Source: an uncultured Myxococcales bacterium
Lineage (GTDB): Bacteria; Myxococcota; Myxococcia; Myxococcales; Myxococcaceae
Assembly: GCA_937980205.1 (NCBI GenBank)
Contig: CALJKW010000064.1
Span: 124,001-188,000 of the forward strand
DNA length: 64,000 nucleotides
Reading direction: 5' to 3'
The notes under the pieces were generated by a model, which did no database searches, was not told the DNA's origin, and saw only the letters and a program-made list of their open reading frames with translations. Below are positions 26,761-34,926 of this stretch, piece after piece (the stretch's first letter is position 1; the number at the start of each line of letters is the position of its first letter). A program made the translations under genes and the position numbers.

Positions 26761-26804
26761 CACGCGCAGCGCGTGAAACGCCCGGAGTTCTGGGGAGAAA
26801 CGGC

Positions 26805-26836
26805 GAAGCCCCCTCGGATCGCTCCTTGGGGGCTTC
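26805..26836 (-). terminator. Terminator behind tRNA-Asn
   Basis: GAAGCCCCC (26805-26813) pairs with GGGGGCTTC (26828-26836), nine pairs with a 14-base loop. It lies 42 bases beyond the 3' end of tRNA-Asn on the minus strand, and a TTT follows a few bases on in each direction. It fits a tRNA transcription terminator, possibly working both ways. Confidence 0.65.
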
Positions 26837-26877
26837 TGTTTACCGACCCTCGCCGAAGGTTGGCGACGAGAGAAAAA

Positions 26878-26953
26878 TGGCTCCCGAACCTGGACTCGAA
26901 CCAGGGACATGGTGATTAACAGTCACCCGCTCTACCAGCTGAGCTATTCGGGA
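26878..26953 (-). tRNA. tRNA-Asn (anticodon GTT)
   Basis: 76 nucleotides on the minus strand including an encoded CCA. The acceptor stem TCCCGAA pairs with TTCGGGA. The D-arm has AGCTCAGCTGG, the anticodon loop reads CTGTTAA (GTT, Asn) and the T-arm has GGTTCGAGTCC. All four arms close correctly. It is a single gene, not a cluster, with no attachment-site duplication noticed in the window. Confidence 0.95.
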
Positions 26954-27080
26954 AAACGACGGGCGCGGAGATACGGGCAGAGCCGTTCGAAGTCAATGGT
27001 CCATCGCCGCACTGTCCCGACATACGCCGCGGTGACCGGCCCCTGACCGGCTCCCTGTGGGCGGTTACGCTGCCCACGGC

Positions 27081-27650
27081 ATGATCGAGGAACTGAAGAG
27101 GATGGCGCCTGTCGACGTGCCGTGGAGTGCGCTCGAGCAGGCCTATACCGATCCGCCGCGCGTCTACCACGACCTCTCCCACGTCCTCGACGTCGCCCGC
27201 ACCTGGTCGCGCGAGACCTGGCGGCAGCCCGCGGAGACCTTCCTCGCCGTGCTCTTCCACGACGCCGTCTACGTCGTCGGCAACGCCGACAACGAGGTGA
27301 AGAGCGCCGACCTCTGCGACGCGCTCTGCGGCCCCAACCCCCGCGTCCGCCAGCTCATCGAGCTCACCGCCCGCCACGGCAAGCTGTCTCCGCAGGACGT
27401 CGACGACGAGGCCGCCCGGTTCCTCGACTGCGACATGGCCATCCTCGGCGCCTCGCCCGAGCGCTTCGCCCTCTACGAGCAGCAGATCGCCGCCGAGTAC
27501 CAGCCCCTCATCGGCCAGGAGGCCTACGCGAAGGGCCGCCGCGCCTTTCTTCAACGCCTGCTCGCGAGCCCGCGCATCTTTCTCTCCGACGCCTTTCACG
27601 GCCGCTTGGACGCGCAGGCCCGCGCCAACCTGCGCCGGGCGCTGCAGTGA
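27081..27650 (+). CDS. HD-domain predicted metal-dependent phosphohydrolase
   Basis: 189 residues from ATG 27081; a GTG at 27057 would add eight residues. HD motifs: RVYHDLSHVLDV (His near 31 and 35) and AVLFHDAVYVVGN, followed by DNEVKSADL. These match the small HD-type hydrolase family of unknown substrate (YpgQ/PF01966-like predicted nucleotidase or pyrophosphohydrolase). It is soluble with no signal peptide. The stop overlaps the GTG of the methyltransferase gene, so the two are coupled. Confidence 0.8.
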   Translation: MIEELKRMAPVDVPWSALEQAYTDPPRVYHDLSHVLDVARTWSRETWRQPAETFLAVLFHDAVYVVGNADNEVKSADLCDALCGPNPRVRQLIELTARHGKLSPQDVDDEAARFLDCDMAILGASPERFALYEQQIAAEYQPLIGQEAYAKGRRAFLQRLLASPRIFLSDAFHGRLDAQARANLRRALQ

Positions 27651-28729
27651 CCAGGGCCGCCGACCGCGTCCGCAGCATCGACTGGTCCGCGCTCGACGGG
27701 CTCGACCTCCGCGAGCCCATCGCCCGCATCCTCGAGAACCAACCCGCCGAGCGCGTGCTCGACCGCTTCCTGCGCGCCCACCGCGACTTCACCGCCGCGC
27801 AGCGCAAGGTCACCGCCGAGGCGCTCTTCGGCATCGGCCTCTGGCGCCGCCGGCTCGCCCGCCAGGGAGGCGACCCGCTCCACGCGCTCACCCACCTCGG
27901 CCCCGACCCCGACGACTTCGCCGACCGGCACTCGCTGCCCGACTGGCTCGCCGCGGAGCTCCAGCGCACGCCCGACCCCGAAGCGCTCGCCGACGCGCTC
28001 AACCTGCCCGGCCCCATCACGCTGCGCGCGCGCGACGATCGCGATCGCCTCGCCGCGGAGCTCAAGCAGCAGGGCATCGAAACCCGCCCCGGCGCGCTCG
28101 CGCCGAACGCCCTCATCGTCACGTCCGACCGACCGAACCTCTACGGCCTCGATCGCAGCGACTTCGAGGTGCAGGACGAAGGCAGCCAGTGCCTCGGAGA
28201 GCTCGTGCAGGCGAAGCCGGGCATGACCGTCCTCGACCTCTGCGCCGGCGCCGGCGGCAAGACGCTGCAGCTCGCGTCGAAGGGCGCGACCGTGCACGCC
28301 ACGGACGTCGATCTCGAGCGCCTCGAGCGCCTGCGCCGCCGCGCCGAGCGCGCCGGAGCCACGAACGTCCTCATCCACCAGAACGACCCTCCGGCCGCCG
28401 ACGCCGTGCTCGTCGACGCCCCGTGCTCCGAGCTCGGCGCCCTGCGCCGCGGCCCCGACCTGCGCTGGCGCCTCGACCCGGCCACGTTCGAGAAGCTGCC
28501 CGCGCTGCAGCTCGCGCTCCTCGAGAAGGCCGCGCGCCTCGCGACGAAGCGCATCGTCTACGCCACCTGCACCTTCCGCCGCGAAGAGAACGAAGACGTC
28601 TGCGACCGGTTCGAACGTTCCACCTCCGCGTGGAGACGAACGACCGTCTTCCGCTGCTGGCCGCACGTCGAAGGCACTGACGCTTTCTTCGCTTGTGTCT
28701 ATGAGCCTCATCCAAAAAACGCAGCGTGA
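27647..28729 (+). CDS. RsmB/NSUN-type RNA m5C methyltransferase
   Basis: 360 residues from the GTG overlapping the preceding stop. The N-terminal NusB-like helical part (about 1-130) is short. The catalytic domain has the SAM motif VLDLCAGAGGKTLQLA (near 200), motif IV VDAPCSELGALRR (Cys near 261, Pro-Cys) and motif VI YATCTFRREENEDV (second catalytic Cys). This double-Cys layout is that of m5C rRNA/tRNA methyltransferases. RsmB is the closest named relative, but the exact target base is not deducible. Confidence 0.85.
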   Translation: MTRAADRVRSIDWSALDGLDLREPIARILENQPAERVLDRFLRAHRDFTAAQRKVTAEALFGIGLWRRRLARQGGDPLHALTHLGPDPDDFADRHSLPDWLAAELQRTPDPEALADALNLPGPITLRARDDRDRLAAELKQQGIETRPGALAPNALIVTSDRPNLYGLDRSDFEVQDEGSQCLGELVQAKPGMTVLDLCAGAGGKTLQLASKGATVHATDVDLERLERLRRRAERAGATNVLIHQNDPPAADAVLVDAPCSELGALRRGPDLRWRLDPATFEKLPALQLALLEKAARLATKRIVYATCTFRREENEDVCDRFERSTSAWRRTTVFRCWPHVEGTDAFFACVYEPHPKNAA

Positions 28730-28824
28730 CAGCGCCGTCGTGTGAGGGCGGACAGGGGCGCTCCAAGATCCGCGAAACGATTTCGACCGCGCGCTGGTAC
28801 GGCGAATGCTCCGTCGCGCGTCAC

Positions 28825-29766
28825 ATGCGCACGCTCATGGCCGTGATGACGCTGCTCGCCGCCGCTCCCGCACTGGCCGACGACGAGGCGTTCCAGCCGC
28901 AGCCGCAGCCAGAGGGCGCGCCAGCCGAGCAGGTCGTCAGCACCCCGTACTGGTCGACCTGCCAGCAGATCTGGCAGCGGTCTCCGTACGTCGTGAGCAG
29001 CCCGTACTGGTTCCCGCACCACGCGCTCCCCGTCCCGTCCGGGGGAAGCGCGAGCAGCCCCGGCGGCTCCGGCTCCAGCGGCGGCGGCTCCTCCGGCTCG
29101 GGGACCTCGAGCGGCGGCAGCTTCTTCCGCGGCGGCGGCGGCTCCGGCGCGGGAGCGGGCTACGCCATCCTCGCGCTCGCGGTCGTCGCCGTCGCCGTGC
29201 TGCCGCTCGTCGTCTATGCCGCCGACAGCGACGCCGACCCGCTCACCCTCGAGCGCTTCTACTGCCCCGAGTTCAACTTCACCGCCAACGGCGGCGTGCA
29301 GATCCCCACCGGCGCGGGCCAGAACATCGTCGGCCTCGGCGTCGCGAAGATCCGCGCCGACATCGCCTACGTCGGAGCCATGGCCGAGCTCGGCCTCATG
29401 CCCAGCGGCAACTCGCTCGGCGCCACCTTCTCCGCGCACTTCCTCGTGCGCCCGCCGCCGAAGGCTCACATCGAGGGCGCCCTCGCGCTCGGCGCCCGCC
29501 GCGCCATCGGCCCCGGAGGCACGCTCGACGGCTTCGAGGTCGCGCTCCCGCACACCTACGTCTTCAACCGCGACGGCTACAGGAAGATGGGCCTCGAGCT
29601 GATGCCGCGCGTCTTCATCAACCCCCGCGCGGTCGACGTCGGCGCCGACCTCGCGTTCGTCGCGCCGCTCGCCGACGTGCTCCAGGTCCGCGTGGGCATC
29701 GGAGCGTTCAGCCACGCGTGGCAGGTGCAGCTCACCGCTTCGGCGGGCCTCGTCGCGCACCTGTAA
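28825..29766 (+). CDS. Secreted/envelope protein with Gly-Ser-rich region and membrane helix
   Basis: 313 residues from ATG 28825, chosen because it opens a signal peptide (MRTLMAVMTLLAAAPALADD). Two similar STPYWSTC / SSPYWFPH segments (about 38-72) precede a Gly/Ser tract (about 75-115). A membrane helix follows (about 115-137, GYAILALAVVAVAVLPLVVY). A beta-rich C-terminal half (about 160-313) looks like a small outer-membrane or beta-barrel-like domain. No family recognised. Its end overlaps the convergent gene by 35 bases. Confidence 0.65.
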   Translation: MRTLMAVMTLLAAAPALADDEAFQPQPQPEGAPAEQVVSTPYWSTCQQIWQRSPYVVSSPYWFPHHALPVPSGGSASSPGGSGSSGGGSSGSGTSSGGSFFRGGGGSGAGAGYAILALAVVAVAVLPLVVYAADSDADPLTLERFYCPEFNFTANGGVQIPTGAGQNIVGLGVAKIRADIAYVGAMAELGLMPSGNSLGATFSAHFLVRPPPKAHIEGALALGARRAIGPGGTLDGFEVALPHTYVFNRDGYRKMGLELMPRVFINPRAVDVGADLAFVAPLADVLQVRVGIGAFSHAWQVQLTASAGLVAHL

Positions 29767-30397
29767 TCGGCTTCACGCCCGATGCGCGCTTGATGCCCGA
29801 AGCCCGGTGCGACTCGATCGCCTTCACGTCTTTCTCGAGCGCCTTCAGCTCTGCCTCGTGCTCCTGCTCGCGCACCTTGCGGCCGCTGAACCGGAGCCAC
29901 GCCCAGACCACGATGATGACCAGCGCTCCGGGCAGCGACCAGAGGAACGCGCGCTGCGGCCCCGCGAGCAGCTGATCCGGCGCCCAGCCCTTGTCGCGCA
30001 CGCCGACGACGAGCAGCGGAGCCTGCTCCTGCTGAATGCGCTGCCACACGTTCGCGACCGCCTCGGCGCGCATCTGCAGATCGTGGTCGAGCTTGAAGCC
30101 GCGCTCCTGGAAGCGCCAGCGCATCGCCTCCGTGCGGTCGTGCAGCAGCTTCACGTGCGGCATCAGCCGCGCCGCCTCGAGGTAGTGCCCGTACGCCTCG
30201 GTGAGCTGCTGCTGTGACGCCTTGCGGCCGTCGTCGAGCCCGAGCAGCTCGGCTGCCGCGGCGAAGTGCTCGGCGGCGCGGTACTCGGGGCTGTTCCAGT
30301 ACGTCGCCCAGACGTAAGCGACGACGAGCAGCGCGTAGACGCCGAGCACGATGAAGAGCCCGTACGGTACGGGGAACGGCTGGCGCTGTTGCTTCAC
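29732..30397 (-). CDS. Two-helix membrane protein, unknown function
   Basis: 221 residues from a GTG at 30397. Membrane helices lie at about 11-32 (YGLFIVLGVYALLVVAYVWA) and about 150-167 (FLWSLPGALVIIVVWAWLRF), with a helical region between them and a Lys/Arg-rich coiled tail. No family recognised. It starts only 15 bases from the divergent LD-carboxypeptidase gene. A TATGCT (30406-30411, minus strand) lies eight bases upstream of the GTG. Confidence 0.68.
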   Translation of the reverse strand: MKQQRQPFPVPYGLFIVLGVYALLVVAYVWATYWNSPEYRAAEHFAAAAELLGLDDGRKASQQQLTEAYGHYLEAARLMPHVKLLHDRTEAMRWRFQERGFKLDHDLQMRAEAVANVWQRIQQEQAPLLVVGVRDKGWAPDQLLAGPQRAFLWSLPGALVIIVVWAWLRFSGRKVREQEHEAELKALEKDVKAIESHRASGIKRASGVKPITGARRGPPKR

Positions 30398-30411
30398 GCC
30401 ACCCCAGCATA

Positions 30412-31314
30412 GTGTCCCTGGCCGTGTCGTTTCGTCCGGTTCCGAAGCTCTCCGCCCGCGCGCGTGTGGCCGTCATCGCGCCCGCCGGCCCGTTCGACCG
30501 CGCCTCGTTCGAGAAGGGCCTGGGCCTCGTCGGCGCGCGCTACTCACCCGTCGTCGACCCCGGCATCTTCTCCGCGCACCGGTACCTCGCCGGAGACGAC
30601 GCGCGCCGTCTCTCCGAGCTGCGCGTCGCCACGGCGGCGGACGGCATCTTCTGCGCGCGCGGCGGCTACGGCGTCCACCGCCTGCTGCCGGCGCTGAAGG
30701 CGCAGGACGTGAAGCCCCAGCCGCTCGTCGGCTTCTCCGACATCACCGCGCTGCACGCCCTGTGGCAGTGCGCCGGCTACCGCAGCCTGCACGCGCCGGT
30801 GCTCACCCAGCTCGGCAACCAGCCACCCGACGTCGTCGAGCGCCTCTTCGCCACGCTCGAGTCCGAGCGTCCGCCCGCGCCGCTCCTTGGCACCGGAGCC
30901 ATCGGCGCCGGCGCCGTCGAGGGCCCGCTGCTCGGCGGCAACCTGTCGGTCTTCACCCGCCTCATCGGCACTCCCTTCATGCCGCCGCTCGACGGAGCCG
31001 TCCTCCTCATCGAAGACGTCGGCGAGCGCCCGTACCGGCTCGATCGCATGTTCATGCACCTGCGCCTCGCCGGCATCACCACCCAGGTCGCAGGCTTCGC
31101 GCTCGGAGAGTTCACCGGCTGCGAAGAGAAAGATGCGCCCTACAGCGCCGCCGACGTGCTCTCGGAGCTCATCGCGCAGACCGGCAAGCCGTGCGTCTTC
31201 GGGCTGCCCATCGGCCACGGCGCCGTGAATCAGCCCGTCCCGCTCGGAGCCCGTGTCCGCCTCGACACCGCTGGGCGGCGGCTCGAGTTCCTCGAGGGGC
31301 TCGTCACGCCGTGA
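30412..31314 (+). CDS. LD-carboxypeptidase (S66 family)
   Basis: 300 residues from GTG 30412 (a second GTG at 30424 is possible). S66 landmarks: ARGGYGVHRLLP (about 82-93), nucleophile Ser109 in VGFSDITALH, GGNLSVFTRLIGTPF, catalytic Glu in IEDVGERPYRLDRM and His in LPIGHGAVNQP. The enzyme trims the terminal D-Ala from tetrapeptide muropeptides in the cytoplasm during peptidoglycan recycling. It is coupled to the next gene (GTGA) and followed by a beta-lactamase-like protein and mpl, which supports that role. Confidence 0.88.
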   Translation: MSLAVSFRPVPKLSARARVAVIAPAGPFDRASFEKGLGLVGARYSPVVDPGIFSAHRYLAGDDARRLSELRVATAADGIFCARGGYGVHRLLPALKAQDVKPQPLVGFSDITALHALWQCAGYRSLHAPVLTQLGNQPPDVVERLFATLESERPPAPLLGTGAIGAGAVEGPLLGGNLSVFTRLIGTPFMPPLDGAVLLIEDVGERPYRLDRMFMHLRLAGITTQVAGFALGEFTGCEEKDAPYSAADVLSELIAQTGKPCVFGLPIGHGAVNQPVPLGARVRLDTAGRRLEFLEGLVTP

Positions 31315-32375
31315 AGATCATCGACGAAGGAGTCGCCGAAGGGGTCTTCCCCTTCGCGCGCGCCGAGGTGCTTCACCGCGGCAACCGCGTCATCACCGCC
31401 GGCAATGCGCCCGAGGCCATGCTGTTCGATCTCGCCTCCGTCACGAAGGTGATGTCGACGACGGCGATCTGCCTCGATCTCATCAAGCTCGGAGCCCTCG
31501 ACCTCTCCACGCCCGTCATCGGCGTCACCGTCGAGGACCTGCTCTTCCACCGGTCGGGCCTTCCCGCCTTCCTGCCGTTCTTCGCCGAGGCGCTCACCAC
31601 CTGGCCCCAGCTGCAGGACGACAGCTGCCCGGGAGAGGTCCGCGAGGCCGCGCGGGCCCACGTCGTCGCCGCCGCCTCCGGCACGCCGCGCAAGCCCGCC
31701 GGCAAGGCCGCGGTCTACTCGGATCTCGGCTTCATCATCTTGGGAGAGCTGCTCGCCGAGCGCGGCGGCGCTCCCCTCGATGCGCTCTTCCACCGCCACG
31801 TCGCCGAGCCACTGAAGCTCGAGAACGCCACCTACCGGCGGCTGAGCGGCAAGCTCGACGCGCCCATCTTCGTCGCCGCCACCGGCGCCACCCGACCTCG
31901 CGAGCCCGCGCCCGGGCAGGAGGGCATGTGGAACGTGCCGACGCGGCCCACGCGCCCCGCAGAGGTCGACGACGACAACGCGTGGGCGATGGATGGTGTC
32001 TCCGGCCACGCCGGCCTCTTCGGCACGGCCCGCGACGTCGCGCTGTACGGGCAGGCGGTGCTCGAGGGGCGCTTCGCGCTGCCGCCGGGCTGCGAGTGGG
32101 GCCCCGACCGCTCGACGCCCGGCAGCACGCGCGCGCTCGGCTTCGACACGCCCTCCGCCGAGGGAGCGTCCTGCGGGCAGCGCTTCGGGCGCGCCGGGCC
32201 CCGCGGCGCCATCGGGCACCTGGGCTTCACCGGCACGTCGCTGTGGGTCGACTTCGATCGCGAGCTCGTCGTCGCGCTGTGCACGAATCGGGTGGCGCTC
32301 GGCCGCGCCAACGTGAAGATTCGGGAGTACCGGCCCCGCTTCCACGACGCGGTGCTGGCCGAGCTGGGCCTATGA
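31311..32375 (+). CDS. Beta-lactamase-family serine hydrolase
   Basis: 354 residues from the GTG overlapping the preceding stop. The SxxK motif is LASVTKVMST (Ser43, Lys46); AAVYSDLGFIILGELLA gives the tyrosine motif; HLGFTGTSLWVD supplies the third (HxGxTG). This is the class C / penicillin-binding-protein fold (PF00144). No signal peptide is seen, so it is predicted to be cytoplasmic. With the LD-carboxypeptidase before it and mpl after it, it probably handles muropeptides or related amides. Confidence 0.85.
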   Translation: MKIIDEGVAEGVFPFARAEVLHRGNRVITAGNAPEAMLFDLASVTKVMSTTAICLDLIKLGALDLSTPVIGVTVEDLLFHRSGLPAFLPFFAEALTTWPQLQDDSCPGEVREAARAHVVAAASGTPRKPAGKAAVYSDLGFIILGELLAERGGAPLDALFHRHVAEPLKLENATYRRLSGKLDAPIFVAATGATRPREPAPGQEGMWNVPTRPTRPAEVDDDNAWAMDGVSGHAGLFGTARDVALYGQAVLEGRFALPPGCEWGPDRSTPGSTRALGFDTPSAEGASCGQRFGRAGPRGAIGHLGFTGTSLWVDFDRELVVALCTNRVALGRANVKIREYRPRFHDAVLAELGL

Positions 32376-33784
32376 CTTCAGACGACAACGGCAACGTCCT
32401 CGCCACCATCGACCCGAAGACTCCGCGGCGCATCCACCTCGTCGGAGTCGCCGGCACCGGCATGGGCTCCTTCGCGGGAATGCTCAAGGCCGCCGGCTAC
32501 GAGGTGACCGGCTCCGACGAGAACGTCTACCCGCCGATGAGCCACCAGCTCGAGGCCTGGGGCATCCGCGCCCTCGCGCCGTATTCGCCGGGCAACCTCG
32601 ACGAGGTGAAGCCCGACCTCGTCATCATCGGCAACGTCATCCGCCGCGTGAACCCCGAGGCCACCGCGGTGCGCGAGCGGCGCCTGCCGTCGATGAGCTT
32701 TCCCGCCGCGCTCGGCTCGCTGTTCCTCAAAGACCGGCACTCCATCGTCATCGCCGGCACGCACGGCAAGACGACCACGTCGGCGCTGATGGGCCACGTG
32801 CTCGCGGCGGCGGGTCGCGATCCGACCTTCCTCGTCGGTGGCGTCACCAAGAACTACGGCGGCAACTACCGCCTGGGGAAGGGCCCGCACTTCGTCGTCG
32901 AGGGCGACGAATACGACACCGCGTACTTCGACAAGGGCCCCAAGTTTCTCCACTACCAGCCGAAGACGGTCATCCTCACCAGCATCGAGCTCGACCACGC
33001 GGACATCTACCGCGACCTTCAGCACTACGAGTCGTCGTTCGAGAAGCTCGTCGAGCTCATCCCCGCCGACGGCACGCTGGTCGTCTGCTCGGCGTGGCCC
33101 AACGCGCTGCGCATCGCGAAGCGGTGCAAGGGCAGGGTGGTCGAATACGCCTCGGCGCCGGCGCGCTTCTCGAGCGAGGGCGCGCGCTTCGATCCCGGCG
33201 GTGGCGAGGTGCTGTTGCCGCTCGGTGGGCGGCACAACGTCGAGAACGCGATGGGCGTCTACGCCGCGGCGCGCTCGCTGGGCCTCACGCACGACGAGAT
33301 CGCGAAGGGCTTCGCCTCGTTCCAGGGCGTGAAGCGGCGGCAGGAGGAGCGCGGCACCGTGCGCGGCGTCCTCGTCATCGACGACTTCGCCCATCACCCG
33401 ACCGCGGTGCGCGAGACGATCGCCGCGGTGAAGGGCCGCTACGCCGGCCGCCGGCTCGTCGCCGTATTCGAGCCGCGCTCGAACACCAGCCGGCGCAACC
33501 TGCACCAGGACGAGTACGCGCGCTCGTTCGGCGGAGCCGATCGTGCCTTCGTGAAGGTGCCGGAGAAGCACGACAAGATTCCCGAAGGAGAGGGGCTCGA
33601 CGTGCCGCGCCTCGCGCGCGAGCTGAGCGCCGGCGGGATTCCGACCGAGGCCGGCGCCACCGTCGACGGTCTCGTCGAGCAGGTCGCGGCCGACGCGAAG
33701 ACCGGAGACGTCGTGCTCGTGATGAGCAACGGCGGCTTCGGCGGTTTCATCGACAAGCTGCTCAAGCGCCTGGAGGGAACGTGA
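32372..33784 (+). CDS. mpl: Mpl, UDP-MurNAc:tripeptide ligase
   Basis: 470 residues, ATG overlapping the preceding stop. The Mur-ligase layout starts RIHLVGVAGTGMGSFAGML. The ATP loop is GTHGKTTTSALM (about 129-140), followed by VEGDEYDTAYFDKGPKFLHY and LTSIELDHADIY, and EPRSNTSRRNLHQDE in the C-terminal domain. The Mpl-specific FASFQGVKRRQEERG and DDFAHHPTAVRE are present. It rejoins recycled L-Ala-D-Glu-meso-DAP to UDP-MurNAc. It fits the neighbouring LD-carboxypeptidase. Confidence 0.93.
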   Translation: MTSDDNGNVLATIDPKTPRRIHLVGVAGTGMGSFAGMLKAAGYEVTGSDENVYPPMSHQLEAWGIRALAPYSPGNLDEVKPDLVIIGNVIRRVNPEATAVRERRLPSMSFPAALGSLFLKDRHSIVIAGTHGKTTTSALMGHVLAAAGRDPTFLVGGVTKNYGGNYRLGKGPHFVVEGDEYDTAYFDKGPKFLHYQPKTVILTSIELDHADIYRDLQHYESSFEKLVELIPADGTLVVCSAWPNALRIAKRCKGRVVEYASAPARFSSEGARFDPGGGEVLLPLGGRHNVENAMGVYAAARSLGLTHDEIAKGFASFQGVKRRQEERGTVRGVLVIDDFAHHPTAVRETIAAVKGRYAGRRLVAVFEPRSNTSRRNLHQDEYARSFGGADRAFVKVPEKHDKIPEGEGLDVPRLARELSAGGIPTEAGATVDGLVEQVAADAKTGDVVLVMSNGGFGGFIDKLLKRLEGT

Positions 33785-34320
33785 TGCGTGCGCTCTTGTG
33801 CCTCGTGGTGATCCTCGCTGCGTGCGTGAAGCGCGAGCCGCCGCCAACGGTCACCGGGCCGCGCAGCGAGCACCCGGCGATCGCGCTGTCTCCGCTCGAC
33901 TTCACGTTGAACCGGTACCCGGACAAGCAGCCGTTCAAGCTGTCGAGCCTGAGGGGCAACGTGGTGCTGCTCGACGTCTGGGCGACGTGGTGCGAGCCGT
34001 GCCGCGACTCGCTGCCGATGTACCAGGACATGCAGAAGGAGCTCGGGCCGAAGGGGTTCAAGGTGCTGGCGCTGAACGTCGACGCAGACCCGTCGCAGAT
34101 CCCGAAGTTCCTCGACGAGACGAAGCTGGAGCTCGACATCCTGCTCGACCCGAACGCCGAGTACGCCGAGAGCACGCTGAAGGTGAAGATGATGCCGACG
34201 GCGCTGATGATCGACCGCAAGGGCAACGTGCGCAGCGTGCACGAAGGCTTCGCCGAGGAGTTCCTGAGCCGGTACCTGAAGGAGGCTGAGGATCTGCTGG
34301 CCGAGAAGGTGGAGCCTTAG
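33784..34320 (+). CDS. TlpA-like thioredoxin-fold lipoprotein
   Basis: 178 residues, ATG overlapping the mpl stop (TGATG). The lipobox is LAAC (Cys14). The thioredoxin-like domain (about 36-170) has WATWCEPC (Cys70, Cys73) and a later cis-Pro region KMMPTALMIDR. It is predicted to be a periplasmic-face reductase of the TlpA/ResA type. It is the last gene of the four-gene recycling-like operon. Its stop overlaps the end of the convergent OPX gene. Confidence 0.85.
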   Translation: MRALLCLVVILAACVKREPPPTVTGPRSEHPAIALSPLDFTLNRYPDKQPFKLSSLRGNVVLLDVWATWCEPCRDSLPMYQDMQKELGPKGFKVLALNVDADPSQIPKFLDETKLELDILLDPNAEYAESTLKVKMMPTALMIDRKGNVRSVHEGFAEEFLSRYLKEAEDLLAEKVEP

Positions 34321-34925
34321 AAGAAGCTCTCGGGGACGAAGATGATGTCGCCGGGCTGCAGCTGGAAGTTCTTCTCGCGGCCCTGCTCGATGTCGGCGAC
34401 GGGCACGCGGACGCGGGTCTCCTGGCCGGAGACGAGGCGGGTGACCGACGTGCCGTTCTTCTGCGCGAGCTTCGTGAAGCCGCCGGCGAGCGTGACCGCC
34501 TGGATGATCGACATGTTCTCCTCGTAGGGGAACGTGCCGGGCTTCGAAATCTCACCGAGGACGAAGATCTTCTTGGACGTGTACTCGCGGACGAGGACCG
34601 TGACCTGCGGGTTCTTCAGGAACCCGTTCTTCAGGCACTGCGTGATGGCGTCGGCCGCTTTGCTCGACGTCATGTTGAGCACGGAGACCTTGCCGCAGAG
34701 CGGGTAGTCGATGAGGCCTTCGGGAGAGACGCGGAAGGCGCCGGAGAGATCGGTCTCCTGGTAGACGCGGACTTCGAGGAGATCTCCGCTGCCGAGCGTG
34801 CTCGCCGTGCCGCCCCGGGCTTCGTTGATGGCTGCTTCTTCGGTGTTGTTGTTGCCGGAGCCGTAAGGCTTCGGCGTGCGGCAGGCCGCGAGGATCAGCA
34901 GGGAGCCCAGCAGCAGGTACCGCAT
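34317..34925 (-). CDS. Short OPX polysaccharide-export lipoprotein
   Basis: 202 residues. The lipobox is ILAAC (Cys15). The poly-export domain (about 42-120, GSGDLLEVRVYQETDLSGAF, VTVLVREYTSKKIFVLGEIS) and one SLBB-like domain (about 115-200, GEISKPGTFPYEENMSIIQA, LQPGDIIFVPESFF) are present. It lacks the C-terminal amphipathic helix by which Wza crosses the outer membrane. OPX proteins of this short class in myxobacteria pair with an outer-membrane barrel, and the next gene is such a barrel one base away. Confidence 0.88.
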   Translation of the reverse strand: MRYLLLGSLLILAACRTPKPYGSGNNNTEEAAINEARGGTASTLGSGDLLEVRVYQETDLSGAFRVSPEGLIDYPLCGKVSVLNMTSSKAADAITQCLKNGFLKNPQVTVLVREYTSKKIFVLGEISKPGTFPYEENMSIIQAVTLAGGFTKLAQKNGTSVTRLVSGQETRVRVPVADIEQGREKNFQLQPGDIIFVPESFF

Positions 34926-34926
34926 G

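Noticed and set aside
26346..26915. Plus-strand reading frame across the kdp-tRNA spacer
   Set aside because: It runs through the tRNA-Asn gene, hairpins and terminator, with no ribosome site or family match.
26878..26953. tRNA-Asn as attachment site of the tail island
   Set aside because: The tRNA is about 10 kb from the island edge, beyond the whole kdp operon, and no repeat of its 3' end was noticed near 16.6 kb.
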